From contig NZ_QJRF01000066.1 of assembly GCF_013393345.1 (NCBI RefSeq), positions 290,905-354,904 of the forward strand: 64,000 nt of DNA, given 5' to 3'. The notes below the pieces were generated by a model that worked only from the letters and a program-made list of their open reading frames with translations, ran no database searches and was not told the origin of the DNA. Shown piece after piece: positions 1 through 9,844 of the stretch. The translations under genes were made by a program, and so were the position numbers. The DNA is from Pseudomonas taiwanensis. GTDB lineage: Bacteria > Pseudomonadota > Gammaproteobacteria > Pseudomonadales > Pseudomonadaceae. Positions within the stretch are counted from its first letter, which is position 1. The number at the start of each line of letters is the position of its first letter.

Positions 1-992
1 GCGCGAACCGAGGCACCGGCAGAGAGCTTCAGGCGCTTGGCCGTCAGTGCGTCCACCACGAGGGTGCCGGAAGCCAGGCGGGCCGGCGCAGCGGTGATGC
101 GGCAGTCTTCGCGCTTGCGGTTATGGATCAGGAAAGGCGTCGCGTCATCGCCCGGCGTACCGACAGCGAGCACCAGGCTCTGGCTGTCGCGCACTGCACG
201 GATCTTCGACGTTTCGCATTCGATGGCCGGGCCGGCGTCGAAGATGTCGACGTAGCCCTGATAGCTGAAGCCCTCGCCCTTGAGCATGGCCAGCGCCGGC
301 TCGGTGTCGGTGTGCACGCGGCCGATGATGTTGCGCGCCGCTTCGGAGAGGAAGCAGGTGTACAGCGGGAACCGGGGCATCAGTTCGGCGATGAAGGCCT
401 TGTTGCCGACGCCGGTGAGGTAGTCGGCGCGGGAGAACTCCATCTTGAAGAAGTGCCGGCCCAGGCTTTCCCAGAACGGGGAAACGCCATGCTCGTCGGA
501 CATGCCGCGCATCTCGGCGATCACCTTGTCACCGAACAGCTCCGGGAACTCGGCAATGAACAGGAAACGCGCCTTGGACAGCAGGCGACCATTCAGGCCG
601 CTGCGATGGCCGGCATGGAGGAACAGCGAGCAGAGCTCGGAATTGCCGGTCAGGTCGTTGGCCAGGAACAGGGTGGGGATCTGACGGTGGATATGCAGTT
701 CCTGGGAGGCGCTGACGGTCAGCCCGACGCGGTAGTTGTACCAGGGCTCGCGCAGACCCACGGCGCCTGCCACGGCGGAAATGCCGATGACGGTGCCATC
801 GTCGTCCTCGAGAACGAACAGGTAGTCCGCGTCGGCACGCTCGGCCTCTCCACGGAATGCCTTCTCCGCCCAGCCGACGCGATGCGACAGGCGCTCCTCA
901 TTGGCCGGCAGCGTGGTCAGGCCTGCGCCAGTGCTGCGCGCCAGGTCGATCAGGGCCGGTAAGTCGGCGCTGCGTACGGGACGAACGATCAT
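1..992 (-). CDS. aruG: Arginine N-succinyltransferase, beta subunit (3' end cut by window edge)
   Basis: Transfers succinyl from succinyl-CoA to arginine, the first step of the arginine succinyltransferase (AST) pathway, together with the AruF subunit. The translation starts MIVRPVRSADLPAL and has the same layout as the neighbouring AruF: an N-terminal GNAT-like part, the shared SDEHG.SPFW motif near residue 190, and a late FDAGP motif. About 330 residues are visible and the stop lies off the left edge; the family is about 340 long, so only some 10 residues are missing. It lies 113 bp downstream of aruF in the same direction, as in P. aeruginosa. AruF and AruG are paralogues; I call this one beta from its order and its closer fit to AruG. 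Confidence 0.93.
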   Translation of the reverse strand, partial: MIVRPVRSADLPALIDLARSTGAGLTTLPANEERLSHRVGWAEKAFRGEAERADADYLFVLEDDDGTVIGISAVAGAVGLREPWYNYRVGLTVSASQELHIHRQIPTLFLANDLTGNSELCSLFLHAGHRSGLNGRLLSKARFLFIAEFPELFGDKVIAEMRGMSDEHGVSPFWESLGRHFFKMEFSRADYLTGVGNKAFIAELMPRFPLYTCFLSEAARNIIGRVHTDTEPALAMLKGEGFSYQGYVDIFDAGPAIECETSKIRAVRDSQSLVLAVGTPGDDATPFLIHNRKREDCRITAAPARLASGTLVVDALTAKRLKLSAGASVR

Positions 993-1105
993 AGTGCCTC
1001 CAGAAATTGCGCTCCTTCCGTCCGGGAAGGAAGCGAGGGAGAGAGCAGTGCCCTCATCCGGCCCACCAGGGGCCACCCCCTCCCGACGGGAGGAGGATCA
1101 AAGAC

Positions 1106-2122
1106 TCAAACCGCGATCAGGCGGACGCTGGCGCCTTCACCAACACCCAGTGCTTCAGCGGCTTCTTCACCCAACACCACCGGCTTGCCCGGAACCCAGT
1201 CGAGATCGGCGACGATCGCGCGGAAATCCTGCAATTGGCCGTTGCACACCAGGTACTGCCGTCCGCCCTTGCCCTGCTCGCCGAGCTTCACCGGCACCAT
1301 GCGGCTCTGGGCGATGGAACGGATGCTCGAGGTGCGCGCATGGAGGGTCGGACCGCCATCGAAGATGTCGATGTAGTTGTCGGTCTCGAAGCCTTCGCGC
1401 ATCAGGATGTCGAAGGTGATCTGCGCGCGCGGGTGCACCTGGCCCATGGATTCCTGGGCTTCGTCCGGCAGCAGCGGCACATAGATCGGGTAATGCGGCA
1501 TCAGCTCGGCGAGGAAGGTGCGGCTCTTCAGGCCGGACAGGCGCTCGGCCTCGGTGTAGTTGAGGTCGAAGAAGTTGCGCCCCACCGCGTCCCAGAACGG
1601 CGACTCGCCGTGCTCGTCGCTGTAGCCGACGATTTCCACGACCACGGCATCGGCGAAGCGCTCCGGGTTGCTCGCCATGAACAGTAGGCGGCCGCGGGAG
1701 TTGAGTTCGGCAATGGAGGTGTTCACCAGGTCGCGCTCGACGTAGAAACTGGTCAGCAGGCTGTTTCCAGTAAGGTCGTGGCAGAGCGACAGGACGTGGA
1801 TCTTGTTGTGGATCGACAGCGAACGAGAGGCATGTACGAACGTCTCGTTGCGGAAGCTGTAGAACGGCTCGGAGAAACCGGCCGAGGCGACGATCGCCGA
1901 GCAGCCGGCGAGACGACCGGTCTTGCTGTCTTCGAGGACGAAGAAATAGCTCTCTTCGCCGTTGAAGCTCACTTCGGCGGAGAAGGATGCCTCGGACGCG
2001 GCAATCTTCTCGCCCAGTACCTCGGCGTCATCCGGCAACGAAGTGACACCCACGGGGCTGTCCGCGGCCAGACGCTGGACTTCAGCGAGATCGGCCATTT
2101 GCGCGGGGCGCATCACCAACAT
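1106..2122 (-). CDS. aruF: Arginine/ornithine N-succinyltransferase, alpha subunit
   Basis: Partner of AruG in the first AST step (arginine + succinyl-CoA to N2-succinylarginine), in the cytoplasm. The protein has 338 residues, the usual family length, beginning MLVMRPAQMADLAEVQRLA. An open frame continues 29 codons upstream, but the ATG at 2122 is preceded by AAGGAG at a 10-base distance and matches the family N-terminus, so I chose it. It shares the YSDEHGESPFWDA and FDGGPTLHA motifs with AruG. It is 151 bp downstream of aruC and very likely in the same transcript. Confidence 0.95.
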   Translation of the reverse strand: MLVMRPAQMADLAEVQRLAADSPVGVTSLPDDAEVLGEKIAASEASFSAEVSFNGEESYFFVLEDSKTGRLAGCSAIVASAGFSEPFYSFRNETFVHASRSLSIHNKIHVLSLCHDLTGNSLLTSFYVERDLVNTSIAELNSRGRLLFMASNPERFADAVVVEIVGYSDEHGESPFWDAVGRNFFDLNYTEAERLSGLKSRTFLAELMPHYPIYVPLLPDEAQESMGQVHPRAQITFDILMREGFETDNYIDIFDGGPTLHARTSSIRSIAQSRMVPVKLGEQGKGGRQYLVCNGQLQDFRAIVADLDWVPGKPVVLGEEAAEALGVGEGASVRLIAV

Positions 2123-2234
2123 GGGGGTCACTCCTTTTCTTGTTGAAGACTCCGAACGAACCAGTGGTTCCATCCGGAGAAAAGACGGGCCCCAATGGCC
2201 CGCACTCACGCATGAATCTGTCCATCCCTGGGAT

Positions 2235-2261
2235 CGCAGCGCAGCGCTTCCGTGCGCTGCG
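2235..2261 (-). other. Hairpin between aruC and aruF
   Basis: A perfect 9-bp stem (2235-2243 with 2253-2261) and a 9-base loop lie in the 151-bp aruC-aruF gap. No U-tract follows on the minus strand, so it is unlikely to be a classical terminator. It could affect mRNA stability or the aruC:aruF expression ratio. Confidence 0.4.
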
Positions 2262-2273
2262 TCCAGCAGAGGT

Positions 2274-3624
<1,351 letters not shown>

Positions 3625-3752
3625 GAAAGCGTCGGGAAGGCGCAGTTTAAACGCTGATCGCCACCGCTACGCACCCGCCGGGAAATTTTCTCCACGGGGT
3701 GACTGGTGGGTATTGGGCAGGCAAGTGATGGGCGGTCCGGTAAGGAACTTTT

Positions 3753-3838
3753 GTAGGTTGGTGCTGAGCGCAGCGCAGCCCAACAACGCGGGGTTGGACA
3801 TTGCCTCGTTGGGCCTCGCTTCGCTCGGACCAACCTAC
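3753..3838. repeat. Intergenic palindrome (GTAGGTTGG type)
   Basis: Imperfect 86-bp palindrome between argR and aruC. The outer arms are 10-bp perfect complements (3753-3762 and 3829-3838), with further partial complementarity inside. GTAGGTTGG-type palindromes are common between Pseudomonas genes. Only one copy is in this window. Confidence 0.6.
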
Positions 3839-3852
3839 GGGCCGCTGCGCCC

Positions 3853-3903
3853 GAGCTGGCTTGCCAGCGAATGGCCCCCTTTCGCTAGCAAGCTAGCTCC
3901 TAC
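3853..3903. repeat. Interspersed palindromic repeat, copy 1 (with outer half-element at 3931-3950)
   Basis: Palindrome family with arms reading GAGCTAGCTTGCTAGCGAA, facing complementary arms with GGC in place of AGC. Other copies are at 17545-17599, 36993-37047 and 47304-47358. On the minus strand this copy is preceded by a flank (3904-3930) that is also found next to copy 2, and that flank abuts half of a different palindrome at 3931-3950. It lies between the end of argR and the aruC promoter. Confidence 0.8.
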
Positions 3904-3972
3904 AAGGCACTGGACCGATGTCGATCTCTGAATGAATTCACCCCTACAAGAAAAGCTGGGGTGAAACGAGGG

Positions 3973-4965
3973 TCAGGTCCGCTCCGCCACCGGGGTCGGC
4001 AACGGTTGCTGCGTTTCGAAGGGGCTGGAGCCGCGGCGCTGGTTGCGGTCTTCGCGCGGGGTAACGCCGAAGAAATTGCGGTACGCGCTGGAGAAGTGCG
4101 GACCGGAAGAGAAGCCGCAGGACAGGCCGATCTGGATGATCGATTTGCTGGTCTGCATCAGCATCTGCCGTGCCTTGTTCAGGCGCAGCTCCAGGTAGTA
4201 CTGGCTGGGCACGCGATTGAGGTACTGCTTGAAGATCCGCTCCAGCTGGCGACGGGACACGCAGACGTGCTGGGCGATTTCGTCGGTGGTCAGCGGCTCT
4301 TCGATATTGGCTTCCATCAACAGCACGGCCTGGGTCAGCTTCGGATGGCTGGAGCCGAGTCGGTTCTGCAACGGAATGCGCTGGCGCTCGCCACCCTCAC
4401 GGATGCGCTCCACCACCAGTTCCTCGGACACCGCGCCAGCCAGCTCGGCACCGTGATCACGGGCCAGCACAGCCAGCAGCAGGTCGAGCACCGCCAAGCC
4501 ACCGCATGCGGTCAGACGATCGCGGTCCCAGTCGAACAGATGACTGGTCGCAATGACTTTGGGGAATCGCTCCGTGAAGTCGTCCTGCCAGCGCCAGTGC
4601 ACCGCCGCACGGTAGCCATCCAGCAGGCCCAGCTGGGCCAGCGGATAGACGCCGGCGGAGAGACCGCCGACCACGCAGCCGGCACGCACGGCCTGCTTGA
4701 GCGCGGCAGAGAGTGCCGGCGAGGTCTGGGCTGGCGGCTCGTCGGCCACCAGGAACAGGCGATGCAGGCCTTCCAGCTTGCCCACCCATGCGTCGCCTGG
4801 CAGACGCCAGGCTCCCTCGGTGGCCGGTTCGGCCTGCAGGAAGGACATGTCGTAGACCACTTCCGGATGCAGTCGCTGGGCAACGCGCAGAGCTTCCTCG
4901 GCCAGCGCCAGGGTCAGTGCCTTGGTACCGGGCCAGAGGAGAAAAGCGATTCGATGGGCAGTCAT
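3973..4965 (-). CDS. argR: Arginine-responsive AraC-family regulator ArgR
   Basis: DNA-binding regulator that activates arginine uptake and AST catabolism in pseudomonads. The 330 residues contain an N-terminal DJ-1/GATase1-like domain (about 1-190, with GLSAGVYPLAQLG near 105) and a C-terminal AraC domain (about 215-310, helices around DEIAQHVCVSRRQLERI and IGLSCGFSSGPHFSSAYR). It belongs to the GlxA-like AraC group and is unrelated to enteric ArgR. The gene follows aotP after 96 bp and precedes aruC after 478 bp, the P. aeruginosa order. Candidate target sites lie in front of aruC and aotJ. Confidence 0.93.
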   Translation of the reverse strand: MTAHRIAFLLWPGTKALTLALAEEALRVAQRLHPEVVYDMSFLQAEPATEGAWRLPGDAWVGKLEGLHRLFLVADEPPAQTSPALSAALKQAVRAGCVVGGLSAGVYPLAQLGLLDGYRAAVHWRWQDDFTERFPKVIATSHLFDWDRDRLTACGGLAVLDLLLAVLARDHGAELAGAVSEELVVERIREGGERQRIPLQNRLGSSHPKLTQAVLLMEANIEEPLTTDEIAQHVCVSRRQLERIFKQYLNRVPSQYYLELRLNKARQMLMQTSKSIIQIGLSCGFSSGPHFSSAYRNFFGVTPREDRNQRRGSSPFETQQPLPTPVAERT

Positions 4966-5028
4966 GGCAGGCAGCTTAGCAGACCCCGGAAAAAGGAAAG
5001 AGACGTGGTGAAACAGGGATTCGAACGT

Positions 5029-5056
5029 GCTGCGGCGGCCCTCAGGCCGCCGCAGC
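5029..5056 (-). other. Strong hairpin between aotP and argR
   Basis: Perfect 12-bp GC-rich stem (5029-5040 with 5045-5056) closed by a 4-base loop, 5 bp after the aotP stop. On the minus strand no T-run follows, so it is better seen as an mRNA-stabilising or attenuating structure than as a full terminator. Confidence 0.6.
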
Positions 5057-5061
5057 GGGGA

Positions 5062-5826
5062 TCACTTCAGACTGCCGGAAAGGAACTGCTTGAGGCGATC
5101 GGACTGCGGGTTTGCCAGCACTTCCTTCGGGCAACCGCGCTCTTCCACCAGGCCCTTGTGCAGGAACACCAGCTGGTTGGATACCTCGCGGGCAAAACCC
5201 ATCTCGTGGGTGACCACGACCATGGTGCGGCCTTCGACGGCCAGGTCCTTCATGACCTTCAGCACTTCGCCCACCAGTTCCGGGTCGAGAGCCGAAGTGG
5301 GTTCGTCGAACAGCATCACTTCCGGCTCCATGGCCAGGGCACGGGCAATCGCCACGCGCTGTTGCTCACCGCCTGACATGTGCGCCGGATAGGCGTCCTT
5401 GCGATGGGCAACGCCCACCTTGGCCAGGTAGTGCTCGGCCTTCTCGATGGCTTCCTTCTTCGGTACACCGAGCACATGCACCGGCGCTTCGATCACGTTC
5501 TCCAGGGCGCTCATGTGCGACCAGAGGTTGAAGTGCTGGAACACCATCGCCAGACGTGAGCGCATGCGTTGCAGTTGCTTGGCGTCGGCCGCCTTCAGGC
5601 CGCCATCCTTGTTGGCCACGAGCTTCAGCTCTTCGCCATTGAGGAGGATCTTGCCGCCGTGGGGCTGCTCCAGCATGTTGATGCAGCGCAGGAAGGTACT
5701 CTTGCCCGAGCCGCTCGAGCCGATGATGCTGATGACGTCGCCAGCCTTCGCCGCCAGGGACACGCCCTTGAGGACTTCGTGGCTGCCATAGCGCTTGTGC
5801 AGATCTTGGACTTCCAGTTTGTACAT
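5062..5826 (-). CDS. aotP: Arginine/ornithine ABC transporter, ATP-binding protein
   Basis: ATPase of the AotJQMP importer, on the cytoplasmic face of the inner membrane. The 254 residues are typical of HisP/ArtP-type subunits: Walker [12 protein letters not shown] near 35-45, Q-loop VFQHFNLW near 95, signature [15 protein letters not shown] near 155, Walker [13 protein letters not shown] near 175, and the H-loop histidine in VVVTHEM. It follows aotO by 19 bp and precedes argR, so all five transport-cluster genes are probably one transcript. Confidence 0.95.
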   Translation of the reverse strand: MYKLEVQDLHKRYGSHEVLKGVSLAAKAGDVISIIGSSGSGKSTFLRCINMLEQPHGGKILLNGEELKLVANKDGGLKAADAKQLQRMRSRLAMVFQHFNLWSHMSALENVIEAPVHVLGVPKKEAIEKAEHYLAKVGVAHRKDAYPAHMSGGEQQRVAIARALAMEPEVMLFDEPTSALDPELVGEVLKVMKDLAVEGRTMVVVTHEMGFAREVSNQLVFLHKGLVEERGCPKEVLANPQSDRLKQFLSGSLK

Positions 5827-5845
5827 GGTTTCGGTCTCGTTTGGC

Positions 5846-6958
5846 TCAGTCGCTCAGCAGGCGTCCCTGACGAATGGGTTCACGGCCGGCCACCTTGGCC
5901 AGCCAAAGTCCAGGTTGCGCGAATCGCATCCGCTCACGCGCGAACAGCACGCCGTCAATCGACGCGCAAATCACTGCATGACGGTCATCCAGCGGGTCGA
6001 TCACTTCGAACAGCGGATCGCCAGCCTTGACCTTCGCCCCGGCGCTCTGGAGGAAGCTCACGACCCCGGAGTGCGGTGCATAGAGATATTCAGCCCCTTC
6101 GAACGGCGTCGCCTCGCAGCAGTCCTGCGGGACAACCGGCCACTCACCGGTGATCAGCCCCTGGTCGGCGAGGAAGGCCAGGATGGCTTCAGCGCGCACC
6201 TCGGCCAGCGGCTTGTCGGTATCCGCCATGCTGCCCAGCTCCACGGTGGTCGCCATGCAGGCCGGCGGAATCGATGCGTCGGGGAAACGCTGGGCCAGAC
6301 GCAGCCAGGGCAGCGAGCAGGACTCATCGAACGAGCTGCCGCCGGAGTCTTCGGCGGTCAGGACCGCACCGGCCTCCAGGCGCGCAGCCAAAGGACGCAG
6401 TGCGCTCCAGTGCTGCGGCAGGCAGTAGAGATGTACTGCCGCTTCGAAGTCGCAGTGCAGGTCCAGGACCAGGTCGGCGTCGCAGGCATGCTGCAGGAGC
6501 AGACGCTGCATGCCCGCCAGCTCGGAACCTGCCGGTGGCAACCCGGTCAGGGCTTCGCCCATGGCCTGGCGGATGAGCGCCACGTTCGCAGTCGCGTCGG
6601 CGCCCAGACGGCCGTCCAGACGATCCACCACGAGGCTGGCGAGGTCCGCGAAATCACGGTTGAAGTTCTTTCCGCTACCCAGCTCGAAGCGGCCCTGCTG
6701 GGCAGCCTGGACAAGCTGGCCAAGGCCGACCGGGTTGGCCACCGGCACCAGCTCGATCACGCCCTTCAAGCGGCCCTGCTCTTCCAGCTCGCGCAGGCGG
6801 CGCTTGAGTTCCACGGCCACACGCATGCCCGGCAGCTCATCGGCATGCAGGGACGCCTGGATGTACGCCTTGCGCTCGCCGCTGCCGAAACGGAAGACCG
6901 TCAGCTGGCGGCGGGTCCCCAGGCATCCCCAGGGCAGTTCATGGTCGATACGCTGCAT
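5846..6958 (-). CDS. aotO: Succinylglutamate desuccinylase / aspartoacylase family protein AotO
   Basis: Predicted zinc-dependent deacylase-like protein inside the aot operon. Family marks are a zinc-ligand motif [10 protein letters not shown] near residue 35, [10 protein letters not shown] near 100, and [13 protein letters not shown] near 175 with a second zinc-type histidine. The C-terminal part (about 285-360) resembles a biotinyl-like beta fold. The 370-residue length fits. The substrate is unknown; in P. aeruginosa aotO is reported as not needed for transport. Only 4 bp separate it from aotM, so it is translated with the permease genes. Confidence 0.85.
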   Translation of the reverse strand: MQRIDHELPWGCLGTRRQLTVFRFGSGERKAYIQASLHADELPGMRVAVELKRRLRELEEQGRLKGVIELVPVANPVGLGQLVQAAQQGRFELGSGKNFNRDFADLASLVVDRLDGRLGADATANVALIRQAMGEALTGLPPAGSELAGMQRLLLQHACDADLVLDLHCDFEAAVHLYCLPQHWSALRPLAARLEAGAVLTAEDSGGSSFDESCSLPWLRLAQRFPDASIPPACMATTVELGSMADTDKPLAEVRAEAILAFLADQGLITGEWPVVPQDCCEATPFEGAEYLYAPHSGVVSFLQSAGAKVKAGDPLFEVIDPLDDRHAVICASIDGVLFARERMRFAQPGLWLAKVAGREPIRQGRLLSD

Positions 6959-6962
6959 GAGG

Positions 6963-7661
6963 TCAGGCCTTGCGCGGGGCCAGGTAGGCCAGGTAGCGGC
7001 GCTCGGCCGCCTTGAACAGGCGTACCAGGACGAAGGTCAGGCACAGGTAGAACGCACCCGCGGTGATGAAGGCCTCGAACGGCAGGTAGTACTGCGAGTT
7101 CACGGTGCGCGCGGCGCCGGTGATGTCGATCAGGGTGACGATGGACGCCAGGCTGGTGGTGTGCAGCATCATGATGACTTCGTTGCTGTACTGCGGCAGC
7201 GCACGACGCAGGGCCGACGGCAGCAGAATGCGGCGGTAGAGCTTGCCGCGGGACATGCCCATGGCCTTGGCCGCTTCAATCTCGCCATGAGGCGTTGCCT
7301 TGATGCTGCCGGCGAGAATCTCGGCGGTATAGGCGCTGGTGTTGATTGCGAAAGCCAAACAGGCGCAGAAGGTCGCGTTGGACAGATAAGGCCAGAAGAC
7401 GCTTTCACGCACCGCTTCGAACTGGGCCAGGCCGTAGTAGATGAGGAACAGCTGCACCAGCATCGGGGTGCCGCGAATCACATAGGTGTAGAGCCAGGCC
7501 GGGAAGTTCACCCAGGGCTGTTTGGACACCCGCATCAGCGCCAGCGGCACGGCCGTGGTCAGGCCCAGTGCCAGGGAAATCGCCAGGAGCTTGAGGGTTA
7601 CCAGCACACCACCGAAGTAGAGCGGCAGGCTCTCCCAGATCACGTTGTAGTCGAAGATCAT
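6963..7661 (-). CDS. aotM: Arginine/ornithine ABC transporter, permease AotM
   Basis: Inner-membrane permease of the HisM type, forming the translocation path with AotQ. The 232 residues have about five hydrophobic segments and the permease cytoplasmic loop EIEAAKAMGMSRGKLYRRILLPSALRRALP near 130-160, which docks on AotP. The start overlaps the aotQ stop by 4 bp (7658-7661), indicating translational coupling. Confidence 0.95.
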   Translation of the reverse strand: MIFDYNVIWESLPLYFGGVLVTLKLLAISLALGLTTAVPLALMRVSKQPWVNFPAWLYTYVIRGTPMLVQLFLIYYGLAQFEAVRESVFWPYLSNATFCACLAFAINTSAYTAEILAGSIKATPHGEIEAAKAMGMSRGKLYRRILLPSALRRALPQYSNEVIMMLHTTSLASIVTLIDITGAARTVNSQYYLPFEAFITAGAFYLCLTFVLVRLFKAAERRYLAYLAPRKA

Positions 7662-8347
7662 AGTTCAGCCGCCTTGATGCCCGCCGAGTAACGTCGCTCC
7701 ATGTAACGCAGCGCCAGCAAGGAGACGCTGGTCAGCACCAGATAGAGCGCGGCAACCGCGAGGTAGAAAGTGAAGGGTTCACGGGTCGCATCCGCTGCAC
7801 TCTTGGCCTTGAACATCATGTCCTGCAGGCCGACCACCGAAATCAGCGCGGTGGCCTTGGTCATCACCAGCCAGTTGTTGGTAAAACCGGGAATCGCCAG
7901 GCGGATCATCTGCGGCACGAGGATGCGGAAGAACACCTTGGTGCCGCTCATGCCATAGGCCAGGCCCGCCTCGCCCTGCCCTTTCGGGATCGCCATGAAA
8001 GCGCCCCGGAAGGTTTCCGAGAGGTACGCGCCGAAAATGAAACCGAGGGTGAAGACGCCGGACCAGAAGGGGTCCAGATCGATGTAGTCCTCGTAACCCA
8101 CCATGGGCGCGACGACGTTCACGATTTGCTGGCCGCCGTAGAAGATCAGCAGGATCAGCACCAGGTCGGGAATGCCACGGATCACGGTGGCGTAAGCCTC
8201 GCCCAGCAAGGACAGCCACTTGATCGGGGACAGTCGGAACGCCGCGCCGATCAGGCCGAGCACCACCGCCATGGTTATGGAAGACAGGGCCAGCAACAGG
8301 GTGAGCCAGGCACCATCGAGAATGGTCGAGCCGTAGCCGTTGAGCAT
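7658..8347 (-). CDS. aotQ: Arginine/ornithine ABC transporter, permease AotQ
   Basis: HisQ-type inner-membrane permease, 229 residues. It has several hydrophobic spans, VIRGIPDLVLILLIFYG near 60, and the EAA-type loop GEAGLAYGMSGTKVFFRILVP near 125-145. It lies 108 bp after aotJ, and a terminator-like hairpin sits in that gap, so it probably receives less transcription than aotJ. Confidence 0.95.
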   Translation of the reverse strand: MLNGYGSTILDGAWLTLLLALSSITMAVVLGLIGAAFRLSPIKWLSLLGEAYATVIRGIPDLVLILLIFYGGQQIVNVVAPMVGYEDYIDLDPFWSGVFTLGFIFGAYLSETFRGAFMAIPKGQGEAGLAYGMSGTKVFFRILVPQMIRLAIPGFTNNWLVMTKATALISVVGLQDMMFKAKSAADATREPFTFYLAVAALYLVLTSVSLLALRYMERRYSAGIKAAEL

Positions 8348-8401
8348 GATTCAGATCCTCATGCAGCGCGCCGGAATGCACCGGGCGGCACCGCCACAAC
8401 G

Positions 8402-8442
8402 AAAAAGTGGCACAAACCGCTATGTGAAGTTTGTGCCACTTT
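8402..8442 (-). terminator. Attenuator hairpin between aotJ and aotQ
   Basis: Perfect 14-bp stem (8404-8417 with 8429-8442) with an 11-base loop. On the minus strand it is followed by five T's (8406-8402, partly within the stem) and a C. It lies just after the binding-protein gene and before the permease genes, the usual place for a partial terminator that gives excess periplasmic protein. Confidence 0.75.
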
Positions 8443-8455
8443 CAGGGAAAAGCGA

Positions 8456-9238
8456 TTACTCGCCGTAGACGTCGAACTTGAAGTACTTGTCCTGCACTTC
8501 CTTGTACTTGCCATTGGCGCGGATGGCGGCGATGGCAGTGTTGATCTTCTCGGCCAGGGCGGTGTCGCCCTTGCGCACGGCGATACCGGCACCTTCACCG
8601 AAGTACTTCTTCTCGTTGAAGTCGGGACCTACCAGGGCAAAGCCCTTGCCGGCGTCGGTCTTGAGGAAACCGTCATCGATGTTCACCACGTCCGCCAGGG
8701 TGGCGTCGAGACGGCCGGCGGTCATGTCCAGGAAGATTTCGTTCTGCGAGCTGTAGCGAACCACTTCGGCACCCGCCGGCGCGAAAACGTCGGTTGCGTA
8801 ACGGTCGTAGATGGAAGCGCGCTGCACGCCGACTTTCTTGCCTTTGAGGTCGGTCAGCGGGTCATTGATGACAGTGCCTTCCTTCATCGCGAGGCGAGCA
8901 GGGGTGTGGTAGTACTTCTTGGTGAAGTCGACCGATTTCAGGCGCTCTTCGGTGATGCTCATGGAAGAGAGCACAGCGTCGAACTTGCGTACTTTCAGGG
9001 CCGGGATCAGGCCGTCGAACTCCTGCTCGATCCACTTGCACTCGACTTTCATCTCGGCGCACAGGGCGTTGCCGATGTCGTAGTCGAAGCCGGTGATCTT
9101 GCCTTCCGGAGTCTTGTAGGCGAAGGGCGGGTAAGCGGCTTCGATACCGATACGCAAAGGCTTCGCATCGTCTGCAATAGCGGCCAACGGCGACAACAGG
9201 GACAGCGCCATGGCGCCGAGAAGTGCAATCTTCTTCAT
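8456..9238 (-). CDS. aotJ: Periplasmic arginine/ornithine-binding protein
   Basis: Solute-binding protein (family 3) that delivers arginine or ornithine to AotQM. The 260 residues begin with a clear signal peptide ([22 protein letters not shown], cleavage about residue 22-23), followed by [15 protein letters not shown], the [11 protein letters not shown] motif and [14 protein letters not shown], all typical of LAO/HisJ-like proteins. AAGGAG lies 9 bases before the ATG. It is the first gene of the aot operon, with an ArgR-type site about 140-180 bp upstream. Confidence 0.96.
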   Translation of the reverse strand: MKKIALLGAMALSLLSPLAAIADDAKPLRIGIEAAYPPFAYKTPEGKITGFDYDIGNALCAEMKVECKWIEQEFDGLIPALKVRKFDAVLSSMSITEERLKSVDFTKKYYHTPARLAMKEGTVINDPLTDLKGKKVGVQRASIYDRYATDVFAPAGAEVVRYSSQNEIFLDMTAGRLDATLADVVNIDDGFLKTDAGKGFALVGPDFNEKKYFGEGAGIAVRKGDTALAEKINTAIAAIRANGKYKEVQDKYFKFDVYGE

Positions 9239-9373
9239 GTTATGACTCCTTCAAAGGGATATGGCTTCTGTTGGCAGCGTGAGATTCGCCCAGACGGTCC
9301 ACGAATTGTAGAAAGAGTCGTCGTCTTTGCTGGCTGAATGCCGTGTGCAAAAGGCTCCGACTGGGTGTGCGGC

Positions 9374-9416
9374 ATTCTAGCCACAGCCCCGAAGTCGATA
9401 TTTCTTCAATGCGACA
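9374..9416 (-). promoter_or_regulatory. aotJ promoter with ArgR-type half-site
   Basis: On the minus strand TGTCGC-N8-AA occurs at 9416-9401, and TAGAAT, a good -10, at 9379-9374. The half-site and -10 have the same 37-bp geometry as at aruC. The leader to the ATG would be about 130 bases. ArgR control is inferred from motif, geometry and gene context. Confidence 0.68.
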
Positions 9417-9791
9417 ACAAATTACAGAAGCACTGGAGAGAGGTCGAAAGAGGATTGACAGGCACATGGAAAAGTGCCGGAAAGGCGATACACAGAACCT
9501 TTTAACAAGGCAATTATCGGACCACAAAATAGAAAGCCCAATAGTTCTGGGGCCTTACGATTTTGAAGTTGTTTTCAATGACGCAAAGAACGCCCCGAAA
9601 GAGCGCAACACGTTCCCGTTGGAACCAGATGGGGATACCCCGTAACCGCGACTGTTACCCCCACTCCCCTCCCCCTGCGGAAACCCGATAAAGAATCGGC
9701 AATTACAACGCAGTGATGCAGTTTCCATTCGGCCGAAATGGGGGGGGATTTCATCCGCGCGACGCTGCACCAATTCTTCCGGCCATGAAAT
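9417..9791. other. AT-richer intergenic stretch upstream of aotJ
   Basis: Lies between the aotJ promoter and the acsA terminator. Composition drops well below that of the surrounding genes, with many A-rich runs between 9420 and 9620. A 100-codon open frame on the plus strand (9343-9645) has no convincing start, codon bias or family resemblance. A small stem (GGCAC/GTGCC) is near 9461-9479. No gene is supported. Confidence 0.4.
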
Positions 9792-9832
9792 GCAAAACCC
9801 CGCCAGGGCTTGTGGCCCGGGCGGGGTTTTGC
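9792..9832 (-). terminator. acsA terminator
   Basis: A 13-bp perfect outer stem (9792-9804 with 9820-9832) rich in GC with A/T ends, plus an inner GGGC/GCCC stem. It lies 13 bp after the acsA stop. On the minus strand it ends in TTTTGC, a short U-tract, and on the plus strand also in TTTTGC, so it could work in both directions. Confidence 0.8.
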
Positions 9833-9844
9833 TGCAGGTGCCGG

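Noticed and set aside
5010..5030. Sequence GGGATTCGAAC (plus strand) like a tRNA T-loop, between argR and aotP
   Set aside because: No acceptor stem, D-arm or anticodon arm can be folded around it; it is next to an unrelated hairpin.
9343..9645. 100-codon open frame on the plus strand upstream of aotJ
   Set aside because: No ribosome binding site, AT-rich non-coding composition, no family resemblance, and it runs across the aotJ promoter.
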